Shown here piece after piece: positions 6,656-13,035 of a stretch of DNA of 13,035 bases; position 1 is the first letter of the stretch, and each line of letters opens with the position of its first letter. Origin of the DNA: Planctomycetota bacterium (lineage in GTDB: Bacteria; Planctomycetota; UBA1135; GCA-002686595); contig SCVU01000574.1 of NCBI GenBank assembly GCA_004296785.1, positions 1 through 13,035 on the forward strand, read 5' to 3'. The position numbers and the translations under genes were made by a program. The notes below the pieces were generated by a model, which made no database searches, was not told where the DNA came from, and saw only the letters and a program-made list of their open reading frames with translations.

Positions 6656-9025
6656 ATGCCGCGCCTCGCTCGCCTCGCGCTCGCCGCCGCCCTCGCCTGT
6701 GCGGCGTGCGGCGACGTGCGCGAGCGGCTCGAGCACGACGCGGTGCAGGCGCTCGCACTCGCGCCGGCCGGCGCCGCGGTGCGCCCGTTCCGCACGGAGT
6801 TCGTCGACCGCACGCCGTTCCCGCTCGGCGCCGACGCGCGCTGGTCGGTCGCGCTCGGCGCGAGCACGCCGCTCGCCGGCGGCGGCGCGGCGCTCGCGAC
6901 GCGGCCGCGCGTCGGCGGTCACTCGGTCACGCTCTCGTTCGACGCGCGCGGCTTCGCGCTCGCGACGCTCGAGCAGATCCGGCTGCGCGCGCGCTGCGCG
7001 GCGCCGCTGCAGGGCCGCGCGCACTTCAAGGTGCGCAAGCAGCGCGGTCGCGTCGGCGCGCATGCCGTCGCCTTCGAGATCCAGCCGAGCAGCGAGTGGC
7101 GCGACGTCGAGATCGGGCTCGCGCAGGCCTCGGTGTGGGACGGTGAGATCCAGTCGGTCAGCCTGACGATCGATTCCGCCGCGCCCGGACAGGTCGAGCT
7201 GCTCGAGCTTGCGCTCGTCCGCGGCGCGCGCTCGATCGGCTTCGAGCCGCTCGGCGAGGACGAGCCGACGCGGCCGGCGCAGGACATCGGACTCGTCGCG
7301 CGCGGCCGCGATGCGCGCCGCGCGTTCGCGGCGGACCTCGACCAGCCGCTCGAGGCGACGGCGCGCGTGCCGCGCGACGGGTTGCTCGCATTCGCGGTCA
7401 GCGCGGGCGCGGCGCTCGAGGCCGAGGCGGGGCCGTTCGACGTCGAGGCGCTCGTCGCGCCCGCGGAACCCGGCGCGCCGTTCACGTCGCTCGGCGCGCT
7501 GCGCGTCACGCGCGACGCGCTCGAGCGCAAGTGGACGCTGCTGCACTATCCGCTCCCCGAGCGCGCCGGCCGCGACGTCCGCATCCGCCTCGTCACGCGC
7601 GCGGCCGGCGGCGTGCGCGCCGCGGACGAGGAGGCGCGCCAGCGCGTGCTGTACTCGGCGCCGCTCGTGCTCGGCGCCCGGCCCGCGGGCGGTCGCCCGA
7701 ACGTGTTGTTCGTCACGCTCGACACGACGCGCGCCGACGCCGCGCCGAACCGCGGCTTCACGCCGCACCTCGATCGGCTCGCCGCGCGCGGGCTGGTGTT
7801 CCGCCAGGCGTTCAGCACGTGCAATTCGACCTCGGCATCGCACGCGTCGATGCTGACCGGGCTGTTGCTGAGCGCGCACGGCGCCGTCGACAACCTGCAC
7901 CTGTTGCCCGGCGGCAACACGACGCTCGCCGAGACGTTCCGCGCGCGCGGCTGGCACACGGCGGCCGCGGTCAGCGCCGAGCACCTGAACACCGGCACGG
8001 GCTTCGGCCAGGGCTTCGACGAGTACTGGAACGCCGACGAGGAGCGCCACGACGGGCGCAAGACGATCGCCGGCCTGCAGGGCTACTTCGAGGAGTGGGG
8101 CCGCGCGCCACAGCGCCCGTTCTTCGCGTGGCTGCACCTGTTCGACGCGCACACGCCGTACGGTCCGCCGCCGGAGGAGCTCGCGGCCTTCGCGCGCGAG
8201 CGCGGCATCGCGCTGCCGCCGCCGCGCGTCGACCCGCCGACCGCGCCGGTCTACGCCGACTACCCGGAGGTCAACCAGTGGAGCAACGGCGCGAACAGCG
8301 CCGAGTACCTGCGCGCGCTCTACCACCTCGGCGTCGCGTGGGCCGACCACTGCCTCGGACAGGTGCTCGACGATCTCGAGCGCCGCGGCTGGCTCGCGAA
8401 CACGCTCGTCGTCGTGACCGCCGACCACGGCGAGGCGTTCGGCGAGCACGAGACGTGGTACTCGCACATCACGCTGCACGACGAGATCGTGCGCGTGCCG
8501 CTCGTCGTCGCCGGCCCGGGAGTCGAACGCGCGGGCTTCGTCGACGTCCCGGCGAGCGGCCTCGACCTCTTCCCGACGCTCGCGCGCGTCGCGGGCGCGC
8601 AGCCGCCGGCCGATCGCTTCGGCGTCGATCTTTTCGAGCTCGCCGCCGGTCGCACCGATCCGTCGCGCGCGCTGTACTTCCAGCTCGAGCGCGCGCAGCA
8701 GGCGGGCTCGCACACGCCGCGCTGGCACTTCATCGACACGCTGAGCGGGCCGCTCGTGCGGATGGGCGGGCCGCGGCTCGACGAGCGCGGGCGGCGCGCG
8801 CCGGACTTCGTGACGGTCGAGGCCGGCACGCCGTTCCTCTACGACCAGGCTGCTGATCCGGCGCACGCGCGCGACGTCGCGGGCGCGCACGCGGACGTCG
8901 TCGAGCAATTGCGCAAGGAACTCGCGCCGACGGTCGTGCTCGACGCGCACTCCGGCGCGCGGCTGCGCGTCGTCTCGCCCGAGCAGCTCGAGCGGCTGCA
9001 GCAGCTCGGCTACATGGGCCGCTGA
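6656..9025 (+). CDS. Sulfatase-fold (alkaline phosphatase superfamily) exported enzyme, Thr-type active site
   Basis: This 789-residue protein begins with a signal sequence 'MPRLARLALAAALACAACGD'. The Cys at 15 or 18 suggests a lipoprotein, although neither lipobox is ideal. Residues about 30-340 look like beta-sandwich domains. The catalytic domain starts at 'RPNVLFVTLDTTRAD' (about 347-361), with D356 the first metal ligand. The sulfatase signature C-x-P-S-R aligns with T392-S-A-S-H396 followed by 'ASMLTG'. The nucleophile is thus probably Thr392, and Cys/Ser for formylglycine is absent. 'VVVTADHGEAFGEH' (D590, H591) and 'LVVAGPG' complete the fold. Thr nucleophiles occur in phospho- and phosphoethanolamine-transferases and related hydrolases of the superfamily, so ordinary sulfate-ester hydrolysis is doubtful. 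The real substrate is unknown. The protein ends 'LGYMGR', common in this group. ATG 6656 is set by the signal peptide. It converges on the secreted-protein gene 25 bp downstream. Confidence 0.85.
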   Translation: MPRLARLALAAALACAACGDVRERLEHDAVQALALAPAGAAVRPFRTEFVDRTPFPLGADARWSVALGASTPLAGGGAALATRPRVGGHSVTLSFDARGFALATLEQIRLRARCAAPLQGRAHFKVRKQRGRVGAHAVAFEIQPSSEWRDVEIGLAQASVWDGEIQSVSLTIDSAAPGQVELLELALVRGARSIGFEPLGEDEPTRPAQDIGLVARGRDARRAFAADLDQPLEATARVPRDGLLAFAVSAGAALEAEAGPFDVEALVAPAEPGAPFTSLGALRVTRDALERKWTLLHYPLPERAGRDVRIRLVTRAAGGVRAADEEARQRVLYSAPLVLGARPAGGRPNVLFVTLDTTRADAAPNRGFTPHLDRLAARGLVFRQAFSTCNSTSASHASMLTGLLLSAHGAVDNLHLLPGGNTTLAETFRARGWHTAAAVSAEHLNTGTGFGQGFDEYWNADEERHDGRKTIAGLQGYFEEWGRAPQRPFFAWLHLFDAHTPYGPPPEELAAFARERGIALPPPRVDPPTAPVYADYPEVNQWSNGANSAEYLRALYHLGVAWADHCLGQVLDDLERRGWLANTLVVVTADHGEAFGEHETWYSHITLHDEIVRVPLVVAGPGVERAGFVDVPASGLDLFPTLARVAGAQPPADRFGVDLFELAAGRTDPSRALYFQLERAQQAGSHTPRWHFIDTLSGPLVRMGGPRLDERGRRAPDFVTVEAGTPFLYDQAADPAHARDVAGAHADVVEQLRKELAPTVVLDAHSGARLRVVSPEQLERLQQLGYMGR

Positions 9026-9050
9026 CGCGCGCCGCGCCGCCCGCGCCGGC

Positions 9051-10145
9051 TCACTGCCCGATCGAGCCGGCGCCGCCGTTCGAGAACGCGAGGCCCCACG
9101 CGTTCGCCGTCGGGTCGACGACCGCCCACTGGTTGTAGAACGACGCGCCGACGAGCTGCAGCGACAGCGGGATCTGGTACGTGACCTTCGCGGTCCCGTC
9201 GGCCTTGACCGACCTGACGTTCGTGAACGAAGGCGCCGCGAGCAGCGCGCAACCGGGCGCGCCGTACGGCGAAAGATCGTGCGGCAGCGGCAGGCCGGAC
9301 CAGCTCGCGTCCGACGTGCCGAGCAGCAGCACCGCCGGCGCGAACGGCCGCGCCTGCGCGAGCTGCACCGGGAAGTCGTTGCCGATCTGCGGGGTCTGGT
9401 TGCTCCACAGCTTCGGCAGCGCGTGGTTCGTCAGCGCGTACAGGCCCATCACGAGCCCGTAGCCCGTCTCCTTCGTGCCGCTCGTCGCGCTCGCGGGCGA
9501 GCCGTACAGCCGCGCGGTCGAAGCGCTGCCCGCGGCGTCCATCACGTACGTGTAGCCGGGCATGCTCGCGCCGTCCTGCACGAGCTGCACGACGAGGTTC
9601 TGCCCGGCCCCGGGCACGTACGGGTACGGCGTCTTGAACGGGATCACGATGTCGAACGCGCTCGGGTCGGTGGCCGGCGCGGCCGGATGCTTGGGGAATT
9701 CGACGAGGCCCGCGGGCAGCACGACGACCTCGGTGCCCGGATCGAAGTTGTCGGAGAACACGGCGCTCATCGTCGCCGGCGTCCGCGAGGTCCGGCCGAT
9801 GCGGATCTCGAGCTGCACCAGCGCCGAGTCGACCTCGACCGTCGCGGAGTCGTTGCGCCGCAGCCCGAGGCCGGCGATCGTGAACGCGCCGCCGAACTGG
9901 TCGGCCGTGAACAGCTGCTGATAGCGCGTCGGCGCCGGCCAGAACGGGATCGCGTTGTCGCTGCCGCCGAACTGGTTCGCGTACGCGGCCGGCGCGACGT
10001 TTGGCGCGCCGAGACCGCTGCCGGTCCCCGGGCAGCCGCTGCCGTAAACCGAGTAGGAGCCTTGGGCAGCGGCGAGGCCGGCCAGACACGGGACGAGCGC
10101 CAGGAGGCGCGGGAACCGCTGCGGAATGCGCTGGGTGGTGGGCAT
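9051..10145 (-). CDS. Secreted planctomycete-type two-cysteine beta protein
   Basis: This is an exported protein of 364 residues from the preferred ATG at 10145; an in-frame ATG at 10178 would add 11 residues (MARNGPQPQPP). The signal peptide is 'RFPRLLALVPCLAGLAAAQG', with probable cleavage after AAA or AAAQ. The mature part starts 'SYSVYGSGCPGTGSG'. It ends with a module containing 'DLSPYGAPGCALLAAP' and 'SFYNQWAVVDPTANAWGLAFSNG'. The mature chain has exactly two Cys, in GSGCPG and GAPGC, about 260 residues apart. From memory, both end motifs recur in large families of secreted proteins in high-GC planctomycetes, with no known function. The middle looks all-beta ('SALVQLEIRIGRTS', 'NLVVQLVQDG'). 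No catalytic motif is visible. It is divergent from the aminotransferase and convergent with the sulfatase-fold gene, so it is probably monocistronic. The start choice is uncertain because neither ATG has a Shine-Dalgarno sequence. Confidence 0.82.
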   Translation of the reverse strand: MPTTQRIPQRFPRLLALVPCLAGLAAAQGSYSVYGSGCPGTGSGLGAPNVAPAAYANQFGGSDNAIPFWPAPTRYQQLFTADQFGGAFTIAGLGLRRNDSATVEVDSALVQLEIRIGRTSRTPATMSAVFSDNFDPGTEVVVLPAGLVEFPKHPAAPATDPSAFDIVIPFKTPYPYVPGAGQNLVVQLVQDGASMPGYTYVMDAAGSASTARLYGSPASATSGTKETGYGLVMGLYALTNHALPKLWSNQTPQIGNDFPVQLAQARPFAPAVLLLGTSDASWSGLPLPHDLSPYGAPGCALLAAPSFTNVRSVKADGTAKVTYQIPLSLQLVGASFYNQWAVVDPTANAWGLAFSNGGAGSIGQ

Positions 10146-10254
10146 GGGAGGCTGGGGTTGAGGGCCGTTGCGGGCCATTTGAGGACTTGCGCATCCTCTT
10201 TAGACCACGCGCGCGCCCTCGACCAGTGCCGCGCTGCGCCGCTAGAAGGGGCGC
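10146..10254. other. Divergent intergenic region, secreted protein / aminotransferase
   Basis: This gap of 76 bp (109 bp if the secreted protein starts at 10145) must hold both promoters. A TA-containing stretch at about 10197-10204 (TCTAAAGA on the minus strand) is the only AT-rich spot and might be the -10 region for the secreted protein. On the plus strand, GCTAGAAGGGG at 10241-10251 gives an SD-like run just before the aminotransferase ATG. I see no operator-like dyad. Confidence 0.35.
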
Positions 10255-11370
10255 ATGAACTCCGCGCTGCCGCCGGACCGCTTGCTGCTCGGGCCAGGCC
10301 CGTCCCCCACCGCGCCGTCGGTGCTGCTCGCGCTCGCGCGGCCGACGCTCGGCCACCTCGATCCGTGGCTGCTCGCGCGGATGGACGAGATCCGCGCCGG
10401 CCTGCGCGAGGTGTTCCGCGCGCCGCGCGGCACCGCGCTCGCGCTCTCCTCGACCGGGACTTCCGGCATCGAGCTCGTCGTCCACCACCTCGTCGAGCGC
10501 GGCGACCGCGTGCTCGTCGGCGTGTCCGGCTACTTCGGCGCGCGCCTCGCCGAGATCGCGCGGCGCGCGGGCGCCGACGTCGTCGCGGTCGAAGGACCGT
10601 GGGGCCGCGCGCTCGATCCCGACGCGCTGCGCAAGGCCGCCGGCGGCAAGCCGTGCAAGCTCGTCGCGCTCGTGCACGGCGAGACGTCGACCGGCGTGCT
10701 GCAGGATCCGCGGCCGTACCGCGCGCTCGCCGACGAGCTCGGCGCGCTGCTCGTGCTCGACTGCGTGACGACGCTCGGCACCGCCGAGCTCGAGTTCGAC
10801 GCGTGGGGCATCGACGCCGCGTGGTCGTGTTCGCAGAAGGGGCTCGCGTGCGTCAGCGGACTGGCGCCCGTCTGTTTCTCCGAGCGCGCGCTCGCCGCGA
10901 TCAAGGCGCGCAAGCAGCCGGTGCAGAGCTTCTACCTCGATCTCGCGCTGCTGCTCGAGTACTGGGGCGGCGCGCGCGCGTACCACCACACGGCGAGCTC
11001 GAACCTGCTCGTCGCGCTGCACGAAGCGCTGCGGCTCGTGCTCGAGGAAGGGCTCCCCGCGCGCTGGAAGCGCCACGCCGACAACGCGCGCGTGCTGTGG
11101 AGCGGCGCGGCGGAGCGCGGGCTCGAGCTGCTCGTGCCGGAGGCGGAGCGCTTGCCGGCGCTGTCGACGCTGAAGGTGCCGCGCGGCGTCGACGATGCGA
11201 AGGTGCGCAAGACGCTGCTCGAGCGCTACGACGTCGAGATCGGCGGAGGTCTCGGGCCGCTCAAGGGACAGGTGTGGCGCATCGGGCTGATGGGCCACGG
11301 GTCGAGCGAGCGCAACGCGCGCCTTGCGCTCGGCGCGCTCGCGCTGGCGATGGCGGAGGCGAAGGGCTGA
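10255..11370 (+). CDS. Alanine/serine-glyoxylate aminotransferase, class V PLP enzyme
   Basis: This 371-residue fold-type I, class V aminotransferase is close to alanine-glyoxylate / serine-pyruvate aminotransferases. It should transfer an amino group from alanine or serine to glyoxylate, giving glycine. The N-terminus has 'GPGPSP' (13-18) and 'GHLDP' (33-37), both typical of this subgroup. 'STGTSG' (66-71) should hold the cofactor phosphate. 'HGETSTG' (141-147), 'LDCVTTLG' with D169 (pyridine-nitrogen contact), 'CSQKGL' with K195 as the PLP Schiff-base lysine, 'YHHTAS' (243-248) and 'GQVWRIGLMG' with R342 for the substrate carboxylate follow. All expected residues are present. The ATG at 10255 follows an AAGGGG run, one of the few SD-like sequences in the window. 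A lipoprotein gene follows after 7 bp. It lies close to aceBA, so glyoxylate as acceptor is plausible, but amino-donor preference (Ala versus Ser) cannot be read from sequence. Confidence 0.92.
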   Translation: MNSALPPDRLLLGPGPSPTAPSVLLALARPTLGHLDPWLLARMDEIRAGLREVFRAPRGTALALSSTGTSGIELVVHHLVERGDRVLVGVSGYFGARLAEIARRAGADVVAVEGPWGRALDPDALRKAAGGKPCKLVALVHGETSTGVLQDPRPYRALADELGALLVLDCVTTLGTAELEFDAWGIDAAWSCSQKGLACVSGLAPVCFSERALAAIKARKQPVQSFYLDLALLLEYWGGARAYHHTASSNLLVALHEALRLVLEEGLPARWKRHADNARVLWSGAAERGLELLVPEAERLPALSTLKVPRGVDDAKVRKTLLERYDVEIGGGLGPLKGQVWRIGLMGHGSSERNARLALGALALAMAEAKG

Positions 11371-11377
11371 TCGACCA

Positions 11378-11899
11378 ATGGTCCGCGCAGGCTCCCTCGC
11401 ACTCGTCGTTCTCAGCGCGGTGCTGTCGTCCGCCTGCGCGTCCGACGGCCGCGTGCTCCGCTACGACAACGGAGTGCTCGCGGCGTGCGGCGCGGTGAAC
11501 GAGGAGCAGCGGGCCACGGGGACGTGGCGCTACTACTACGCGGACGGGAGCCCGATGCTGCTCGCCACGATGCGCGAGCAAGGGGGACTGGTCGGCTTCG
11601 CGATCTTCTGGGAGCGCGATGGCCGAGTCGTCACGGGTTGCACCGAGATGAAGATGCGGTGCATCGATTTGGCACTGACGATGACCCACACCCCGGCGTG
11701 GGAGAGCGAGATCGACTACTACCAGCTCGAGCAGGAACGGGCGCTTCCAGGCAAGTGGTTCCTCGGCAGCCTACTGCTCGTGTGGAAGGGCTCCGGCACG
11801 TACCGCAACTGCCAGCTCATCGCGCCCGCAAGCGCGCGCGAAGCCGCGGATGCGATGCGCGCGATGAACGCCTTCGCGGCGGCCAACTCGCGGCGGTAG
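11378..11899 (+). CDS. Small lipoprotein with MORN/YwqK-like repeats
   Basis: This 173-residue putative lipoprotein starts with 'MVRAGSLALVVLSAVLSSAC', with Cys20 as the likely lipidation site (SSAC is a relaxed lipobox). Residues about 31-82 contain 'NGVLAACGAVNEEQRATGTW', 'RYYYADGSPM' and 'GFAIFWERDGR'. This matches the G-x-W-x-YY-x2-DG rhythm of MORN-variant / YwqK-like repeats, which are found in many exported proteins of unknown role. The C-terminal half (about 88-173) carries four Cys-containing or aromatic segments without a recognised domain. The ATG at 11378 comes 7 bp after the aminotransferase stop, so they are likely co-transcribed. An upstream in-frame start (11324) would lie inside the aminotransferase and bury the signal peptide. 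Codons at about 11560-11720 are less GC-biased than neighbouring genes. The function is unknown and need not be tied to the aminotransferase. Confidence 0.75.
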   Translation: MVRAGSLALVVLSAVLSSACASDGRVLRYDNGVLAACGAVNEEQRATGTWRYYYADGSPMLLATMREQGGLVGFAIFWERDGRVVTGCTEMKMRCIDLALTMTHTPAWESEIDYYQLEQERALPGKWFLGSLLLVWKGSGTYRNCQLIAPASAREAADAMRAMNAFAAANSRR

Positions 11900-11907
11900 C
11901 CGCCGCG
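11889..11907. terminator. Hairpin between convergent genes, possible bidirectional terminator
   Basis: An 8-bp perfect GC stem (11889-11896 with 11900-11907) encloses the 3-nt loop TAG, which is itself the stop codon of the plus-strand lipoprotein gene. The minus-strand gene ends only 10 bp further on (TAG, 11912-11910). Position and symmetry suit a bidirectional terminator, but there is no T tract on either side and short GC stems are common in this DNA. Confidence 0.35.
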
Positions 11908-11909
11908 CG

Positions 11910-12515
11910 CTACGGCACGAGCTGCGTCTTGAACGCCTCGACGCTCGGCATCCAGTGCGCGACGGTCTTGTGCGGACCGAGCACCCGGATCTGCGCCACG
12001 CCGTCGGAGCCCGCGACCGTCAGCGTCGCCAGGCGCCAGCCGTCCTTCTCGACGTAGTTGCCCGAGCCCGGCGGCGATTCCGCGCGGTAGTGACCGGACG
12101 CGTCGAAGCGCCGCACGAGCACGCCGTTCGCGCTGTCGTCCCACACCTTCATCACCTTGCGCGTGTCGCCGCCGTCGGCCTGCGTGATCTGCGACGCCCA
12201 GCGCTCGACGTTCGCTTCGAACGAACCGCCGCCGCCGACGAACGAGAACACGATCAGCGTCGCGGGATCGACGTCGCCTTCCGCCGCGGGCAGTTCGTAC
12301 TGCGCCTTGCGCATGGTGTTCGCCGGCTGCTGCTCGACCCAACCCGGCTGCGCGCGGAAGACGAGCGGCTTCGACGAAGCGGGCGCGACGGCGGCGGTCG
12401 GTGCGGGTGCGGCGGGAGCGGGCGCGGCGGCCGCGGTCGGCGGCGCGGTCCTCGTCTCGACGGTGCAGGAAGAGGCGACGAGCGCGAGTGCGACGAGCGT
12501 GAGGTTGCGATGCAT
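11910..12515 (-). CDS. Conserved-looking lipoprotein of unknown function
   Basis: This 201-residue protein starts at ATG 12515, only 5 bp after the stop of the upstream minus-strand gene, so it is the downstream member of an operon. The N-terminus 'MHRNLTLVALALVASSCTVE' is a lipoprotein signal, with Cys17 as the likely lipid-modified residue. An Ala/Pro linker at about 23-49 tethers a compact domain at about 50-201. The domain starts 'FRAQPGWV' and has 'MRKAQYELPAAEGD', 'LIVFSFVGGGGSFEANVERW' and 'GWRLATLTVAG'. The pattern 'mR-x-A-x-[YF]-x-[LV]P ... GGS-x3-N-x3-W' is one I have seen in unannotated bacterial periplasmic proteins, but I cannot name its family or function. The frame is open further upstream through the neighbour, but the signal peptide fixes the start. 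No membrane segments follow the lipobox. Confidence 0.78.
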   Translation of the reverse strand: MHRNLTLVALALVASSCTVETRTAPPTAAAAPAPAAPAPTAAVAPASSKPLVFRAQPGWVEQQPANTMRKAQYELPAAEGDVDPATLIVFSFVGGGGSFEANVERWASQITQADGGDTRKVMKVWDDSANGVLVRRFDASGHYRAESPPGSGNYVEKDGWRLATLTVAGSDGVAQIRVLGPHKTVAHWMPSVEAFKTQLVP

Positions 12516-12520
12516 CGGGT

Positions 12521-13035
12521 TCACGGTCCGGGGACGATCGAGAGCTGGCCGTAGAAGCCCGCGTACTCGGAGTTGCCGCCGACGAGCTTGATCTCGTTCG
12601 GCGTGAGCGCGAGGCCCTGCGCCTCGAGCGAAGGCAGCGGCACCGCGCCGATCAGCTCGGAGAGCTGCGGCACGAGCAACGCGGTCAGGAAATCGAGGCC
12701 CTGCGTGAGGACCGCGGGATCGGTGCCCGCGCGCGCCTCGATCACGGTCGCCGACAGCGCGAGATTCGAGAGCGTGGCCGAGAGCGTGCCGTCCGGCTGC
12801 GCGGAGAGATTGAGCCCCGCGCCGCCCGACGCGCACAGCACGAGCCACGGCAGCGTGCCCTGCTGCGCCTGCACGTTGAAGGTCACGTGCAGGCCGCCGA
12901 GCTCGAGCCGCGCGAGCTGCGGCTGGCCCGGCGTCGTGCGCACGATCGGCGGGAACGCGCCGTGCGCCTGCAGCTGCACCGGCGTGCCGCTCGGGAAGAG
13001 TTCGAAGCCCGCGCCCGGGAACAGCGGCGCCAGCA
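12521..13035 (-). CDS. C-terminal part of a protein, possibly lipid-binding (TULIP-like)
   Basis: The frame is open from the right edge to TGA (12523-12521). About 170 residues are visible and the N-terminus is missing; the GTG at 12979 is probably an internal Val. The sequence alternates beta-like stretches ('LARLELGGLHVTFNVQ', 'LSATLSNLALSATVI') with an amphipathic segment ('GLDFLTALLVPQLSELIG'). It ends with 'VPLPSLEAQGLALTPNEIKLVG' and 'AGFYGQLSIVPGP'. The order long helix, then PLP-x-L-x3-GL-x-L, then terminal beta strands resembles the C-terminal part of BPI/TULIP-type barrels and of myxobacterial/planctomycete lipoproteins with 'PLP-x-[IL]' endings. This is an impression of fold, not a family match. 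The lipoprotein gene follows 5 bp later, suggesting a shared envelope role. Confidence 0.6.
   Translation of the reverse strand, partial: LAPLFPGAGFELFPSGTPVQLQAHGAFPPIVRTTPGQPQLARLELGGLHVTFNVQAQQGTLPWLVLCASGGAGLNLSAQPDGTLSATLSNLALSATVIEARAGTDPAVLTQGLDFLTALLVPQLSELIGAVPLPSLEAQGLALTPNEIKLVGGNSEYAGFYGQLSIVPGP

Noticed and set aside
6344..8950. 868-codon minus-strand reading frame opposite the sulfatase-fold gene
   Set aside because: The composition is Arg/Ala/Glu-rich without motifs, while the plus strand carries clear metal-binding and signal-peptide features.
9010..11298. 762-codon minus-strand frame spanning the secreted protein and the aminotransferase
   Set aside because: It is out of frame with the secreted protein's signal peptide and motifs and antisense to an intact PLP enzyme. 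It is a GC-bias artefact.
1..13035. Search for a defence system, CRISPR array, prophage, insertion sequence or biosynthetic cluster
   Set aside because: No regularly spaced repeats, transposase, integrase, nuclease, toxin-antitoxin or assembly-line signatures were seen on either strand. The gene content is metabolic and envelope-related.

Overview
The window is very GC-rich (third codon positions almost always G or C) and gene-dense. No stretch over 300 bases lacks a gene. It looks like chromosome from a free-living Gram-negative-type bacterium, most likely a planctomycete. The best clues are the secreted protein at 9051-10145, with its 'GSGCPG' N-terminus and 'GAPGC' plus 'QW-x3-DP-x2-N-x2-G' C-terminal module, and a lipoprotein-type sulfatase-fold enzyme. 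Both are patterns I associate from memory with high-GC Planctomycetota; no search was run. I saw no phage genes, transposases, CRISPR array, tRNA or rRNA.

Layout, left to right. (1) 1-870, minus strand: a DinB/DUF1569-like metalloprotein with a TTG start, followed 4 bp later by the start of a membrane-anchored protein that leaves the window. (2) 917-3291, plus strand: a GT-C type membrane glycosyltransferase, coupled by an ATGA overlap to a protein with a large predicted extracytoplasmic domain and one C-terminal membrane anchor. (3) 3292-6655: a glyoxylate-shunt operon, malate synthase A (aceB) then isocitrate lyase (aceA). It is preceded by a candidate promoter and an operator-like dyad and followed by a very strong 18-bp hairpin. 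(4) 6656-9025, plus strand: a sulfatase-fold hydrolase or transferase with Thr where sulfatases carry the formylglycine Cys. (5) 9051-10145, minus strand: the two-cysteine secreted protein. (6) 10255-11899, plus strand: an alanine/serine-glyoxylate aminotransferase followed by a small lipoprotein with MORN-like repeats. (7) 11910-13035, minus strand: a 5'-truncated secreted or lipid-binding-like protein followed by a lipoprotein.

The clearest shared theme is glyoxylate. Isocitrate lyase makes glyoxylate and succinate, malate synthase condenses glyoxylate with acetyl-CoA, and the aminotransferase 3.8 kb downstream could divert glyoxylate to glycine. The other genes are envelope or secreted proteins with no demonstrable link to it.

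I did not find a convincing new multi-gene system. The items most worth a second look are regulatory: the dyad upstream of aceB, paired C7 tracts in the aceB and aceA leaders, the hairpin after aceA, and TATCYT elements exactly 9 nt before two ATG starts, which suggests leaderless mRNAs. The Thr-type sulfatase-fold active site also deserves attention.
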